Origin: Macrobrachium rosenbergii | Lineage: Eukaryota; Arthropoda; Malacostraca; Decapoda; Palaemonidae | Assembly: GCF_040412425.1 (NCBI RefSeq) | Contig: NC_089768.1 | Location: 1,322,501-1,386,500 of the forward strand | Reading direction: 5' to 3' | Length of the DNA: 64,000 nt | Shown: in pieces, positions 61,488 to 64,000 of the stretch | Layout: each line of letters starts with the position of its first letter | Numbering within the stretch: position 1 is the first letter of the stretch | Made by a program: the position numbers and the translations under genes | Notes under the pieces: model-generated | The model's database searches: none | The model's input: the letters and a program-made list of their open reading frames with translations, nothing else | What the model was told of the DNA's origin: nothing

Positions 61488-61896
61488 TACTGGGTATGGT
61501 TTAAATGAAACATGATGCAAACAGATGCACTATAAATCTTATGGGAAGCTAAGTATACAAAAATTTTAAGGTTATATATTACCTGAGTGAGTTCCTTCTC
61601 CTTCCCTTAACAGTGAATATGGTAAGAATATGAAACTGAGAATAACAGTCAAATGTAGACTAGGGATGCGATTCCTGTACTGAAAATGGGGTGTTTGAGC
61701 CGGGGGGGGGCTGGGCTTGGGGCACGGAGGGGGGCTGTGTACAGTGGGTACAGGGAACAGGGACAGGAATAAGACATGGGCAAACTATATGTCTAAGTGA
61801 ATCTGAGTTAAGATAAAATGAATACTTAAAAAAAACAGGCATGTTTTGTGCAAGTCAAGGAATGAAAACTAAGTCCGAGGGTCATTTCGAACACAG

Positions 61897-62025
61897 CGGC
61901 CATCTTGGAATAGGCTCAATTTTGCCCGCTTTCAAGCCCTCCAATTTTGGTAAACTTTTGATGTATAGTTGTAGAGACACAGAGGAACAAAACAAATGAA
62001 AAGGCATTGTTTTGCCAGTTTGGAC
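61897..62025 (+). repeat. Subterminal direct copy of the right arm
   Basis: GGCCATCTTGGAA, CTCAATTTTGCCCGCTTTC, CCAATTTTGGTAAACTTTTG and TTTTGCCAGTTTG parallel 62250-62375 (CGCCCATCTTTGAA, CCCAATTTTACCCACTTTCC, CCAATCTTGGTAGACTTTTA, TTTCTAGCAATTTG). Confidence 0.65.
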
Positions 62026-62224
62026 TAGATTTGAGGACAAATACTTCCCTATGAAACCGACAAAATTCCATTTTGGGGGTAGGGGTACCCCCAATGCACC
62101 CCCACGGCATGACCACACCCAAATAAAACCAATTCCAATTGAAAGAACAAACTCAAAACATAGGAAAACATTCTTACTTTATTTGTTTTGGGTGAAAAAT
62201 GACCGAGTTATCGACAAGGAAACA

Positions 62225-62409
62225 TATTCAATGAATTTTCAAATTTTGGCGCCCATCTTTGAACTGACCCAATTTTACCCACTTTCCGGTAGTCCAATCT
62301 TGGTAGACTTTTAGTATGTTAATCTACAGATATCAGGAAACCAAAAACAAGCAAAAAACAATTTCTAGCAATTTGTTGGGGGTTGACCCCCTTTTTTTCA
62401 TATTTTGAC
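62225..62409 (-). repeat. Right terminal inverted repeat of the CXC element
   Basis: Complement of the left arm, ending in TATTTTGAC. A CCCCC and T-run insertion near 62386-62398 is absent from the left arm. Confidence 0.65.
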
Positions 62410-62805
62410 CCGCCTATTTTCTATAGAAGGCTCGTACATGGCGTTGCATGAGGTCACTCATGTCCAGGTGTCATGGCGCAAGTCATGTGGGGCCAGTCTC
62501 AATGGGCTGGCTCGCTTCCTCTTCTGATTCACTCCAGCACCGGCAAGGGTTAATCTCCAAAGGACAGCACTCAGTCAAAGGAAGGTTAAAAGCTTACCCC
62601 AAGAGGGTGAGTGAGAGAAATGTCAAAAGGAGCGAATAATTATCCACAGCTTTCCTTTATTCAAAACCTTTATTGTACTACTGAAGATAAACGATGAGCA
62701 TAAATCTTATTATGAAATGAAAGAAGTTAAATATTTATTCTTATACTTCATATTATTGTAATCCTTGGAGGGCGAGTTGGCTCAAAACAGGTTTCCCTCG
62801 TTGAA
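62410..62805. other. Anonymous spacer
   Basis: No recognisable gene or repeat. Confidence 0.4.
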
Positions 62806-62874
<69 letters not shown>

Positions 62875-62964
62875 TGTATATATATATACCGTATATTGTA
62901 TATATATTTATATATATTATATATACATATATATATGTGTATGGGTGTGTATGTGTGTATATAT
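62806..62964. repeat. (TA)n microsatellite with degenerate tail
   Basis: Pure TA to about 62872, then TA mixed with CTGTATA, CCGTATA and GTGTGTATG words. Confidence 0.95.
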
Positions 62965-63086
62965 TACCTCTTTTGTTGCAGAACTTATTGCATGCATTTA
63001 ACTGCTTATTTTACCCTGTCAGACAGATGAATAAACTGCTTAAACGTATCTACATTAGGCGCGTGGGTGTTTTTATGTGTACTTTG

Positions 63087-63115
63087 AAAGAGAGAGAGAG
63101 AGAGAGAGAGAGAGG
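63087..63115. repeat. (GA)n microsatellite
   Basis: About 28 bp of GA dinucleotides. Confidence 0.93.
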
Positions 63116-63837
63116 AGAATGGACTATTTCTCGGACGTGGCAACTACTGTACATAATAGGTGTTGTTCACCAGTTCTGTGAATAGGGTTGTCGTGACAAT
63201 CATCTGGAACTCACGCAACCGTTGCTCCCATCCATAACTGTTAAATTTTCTATAGAATTCTTCTTTTTTTCAGTTTTCTTGGTTTGAGCTATTGTGCGTG
63301 TTAGTCAAATTACTCTTATTTGAACTGACAGCCTAAGAAGTCCCAGAATTGAGTGTAACGCTGTATTTTCTGGTATTTACTTCTAAAAATAAAAATAATT
63401 CACTTTTTCTGTGAACTGTATTTTTTTAATCAATCATATTAGATGTTTCCGCTAATTTAGTTTATACTCATATGCTTGAGTTTGTGTTTTATATGAATTT
63501 CTTTTGTACCCAAAGAAGCAGAGTATTGTTGACAGTGCTTTGAACTACAAAGCTGTTACATGAATTTTTCAATGAAACTGATAAATGTGTACTTCAAAAA
63601 GAAAACTTAATGTAGCTGCAAAGAGCAAAAACTAAAACAGCTTATGAAGAGGTTAGCGACCAAACTACTAACATTGCCATTGACAGCGTCTGTCCGAACC
63701 AAATGCCTGGTGATTAGAAATCATAAAATACTGCGAGGCTCTGTCAGACGCTCATTTGTGTAACTGTGATCGATCACGAGACAGACGGGAAGGGCAGGAC
63801 GGTCATGGTGAAATCTAGGAAGAGACGGTCGAAGAGC

Positions 63838-63863
63838 GAGAGAGAGAGAGAGAGAGAGAGAGA
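63838..63863. repeat. (GA)n microsatellite
   Basis: About 26 bp of GA dinucleotides. Confidence 0.93.
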
Positions 63864-64000
63864 ACAGTTCAAATCAGCATTTTAGTTAGGTATCATTTAA
63901 ACGTCCGTAATAATTTATCAACCGGAAAGACGTTGCCCATAATCATGTTGAGTGCGCACAAAGAATAAAGCGACTGATAATAAGATGAAAGAAAATTTCA

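Larger units (their letters stand above)
59319..62409. mobile_element. Unclassified TIR element carrying a CXC/PIN-like gene
   Basis: Left end GTCAAAATAGGATTTGACCC (59319) and right end TATTTTGAC (62401-62409) are the tips of roughly 170-bp diverged inverted repeats: 59319-59480 pairs with about 62225-62409 through TTGCTAGAAA/TTTCTAGCAA, CCCCCAAAAAATTG/CAATTTGTTGGGGG, AAGTCTACCAAATTTGG/CCAATCTTGGTAGACTT and AAGATGGC/GCCCATCTT. A third related block, in the same orientation as the right arm, is at about 61897-62025. The only recognisable coding sequence between them is the minus-strand CXC protein. No clear target duplication. This is either a non-autonomous element that carried an accessory gene or an undescribed autonomous type. 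Confidence 0.6.
62965..64000. other. Anonymous window end
   Basis: No gene recognised. Contains two short (GA)n tracts listed separately. Confidence 0.4.

Overview
The window looks like intergenic, transposon-dense DNA from an arthropod, most likely a decapod crustacean. This rests on the very long (TA)n, (TC)n and (ATT)n arrays, the tRNA-derived SINE families and the mix of PIF/Harbinger, DUF4817-type mariner, Penelope, CR1/Jockey-like, RTE-like and Ty3/Gypsy remnants; the taxon is inferred, not proven. I found no convincing host protein gene, rRNA gene or functional tRNA gene. All recognisable coding sequence belongs to mobile elements.

Layout. 1-1332: a tRNA-SINE-like block with tandem units facing away from a central inversion point, boxed by (TA)n. 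1690-5381: the best-preserved element, a PIF/Harbinger transposon with matching terminal inverted repeats, an intact 440-residue DDE transposase on the minus strand and a convergent small accessory ORF. 6249-6770: a short element in which a helix-turn-helix ORF sits between about 112-bp inverted repeats. 7891-8666: a fold-back element. 9060-9570: decayed reverse transcriptase. 12113-13700: a Penelope GIY-YIG fragment carrying a 51-bp hairpin, a (TA)n array, then a dead mariner-like element that starts exactly at the array edge. 14401-15125: CR1/Jockey-like RT tail. 15-28 kb: mostly anonymous sequence and microsatellites. 28716-29941: a deleted Harbinger copy with a SINE inserted 12 bp from its end. 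31395-32400: RTE-like remnant. 33-42 kb: anonymous. 42764-43954: retroelement fragments in opposite orientations beside a Gypsy LTR.

51.5-57.3 kb is a nest of LTR retroelements: the end of a Gypsy pol with its LTR, followed by a structure in which a minus-strand gag-like pseudogene without pol lies between two related direct repeats. Each repeat begins with a 41-42 bp minisatellite, and one minisatellite contains a SINE with its own target duplication. 59319-62409 is the most unusual part: an unnamed protein family (a PIN/FEN-nuclease-like acidic segment, a conserved central motif and a cysteine-rich CXC-like tail) lies inside a roughly 3.1-kb segment with about 170-bp terminal inverted repeats. 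This suggests a DNA transposon type that I cannot assign to a known superfamily.

Coordinates of TE ends and of degraded ORFs are read by eye and are generally good to a few bases for TIRs and TSDs, but only to tens of bases for decayed coding regions.
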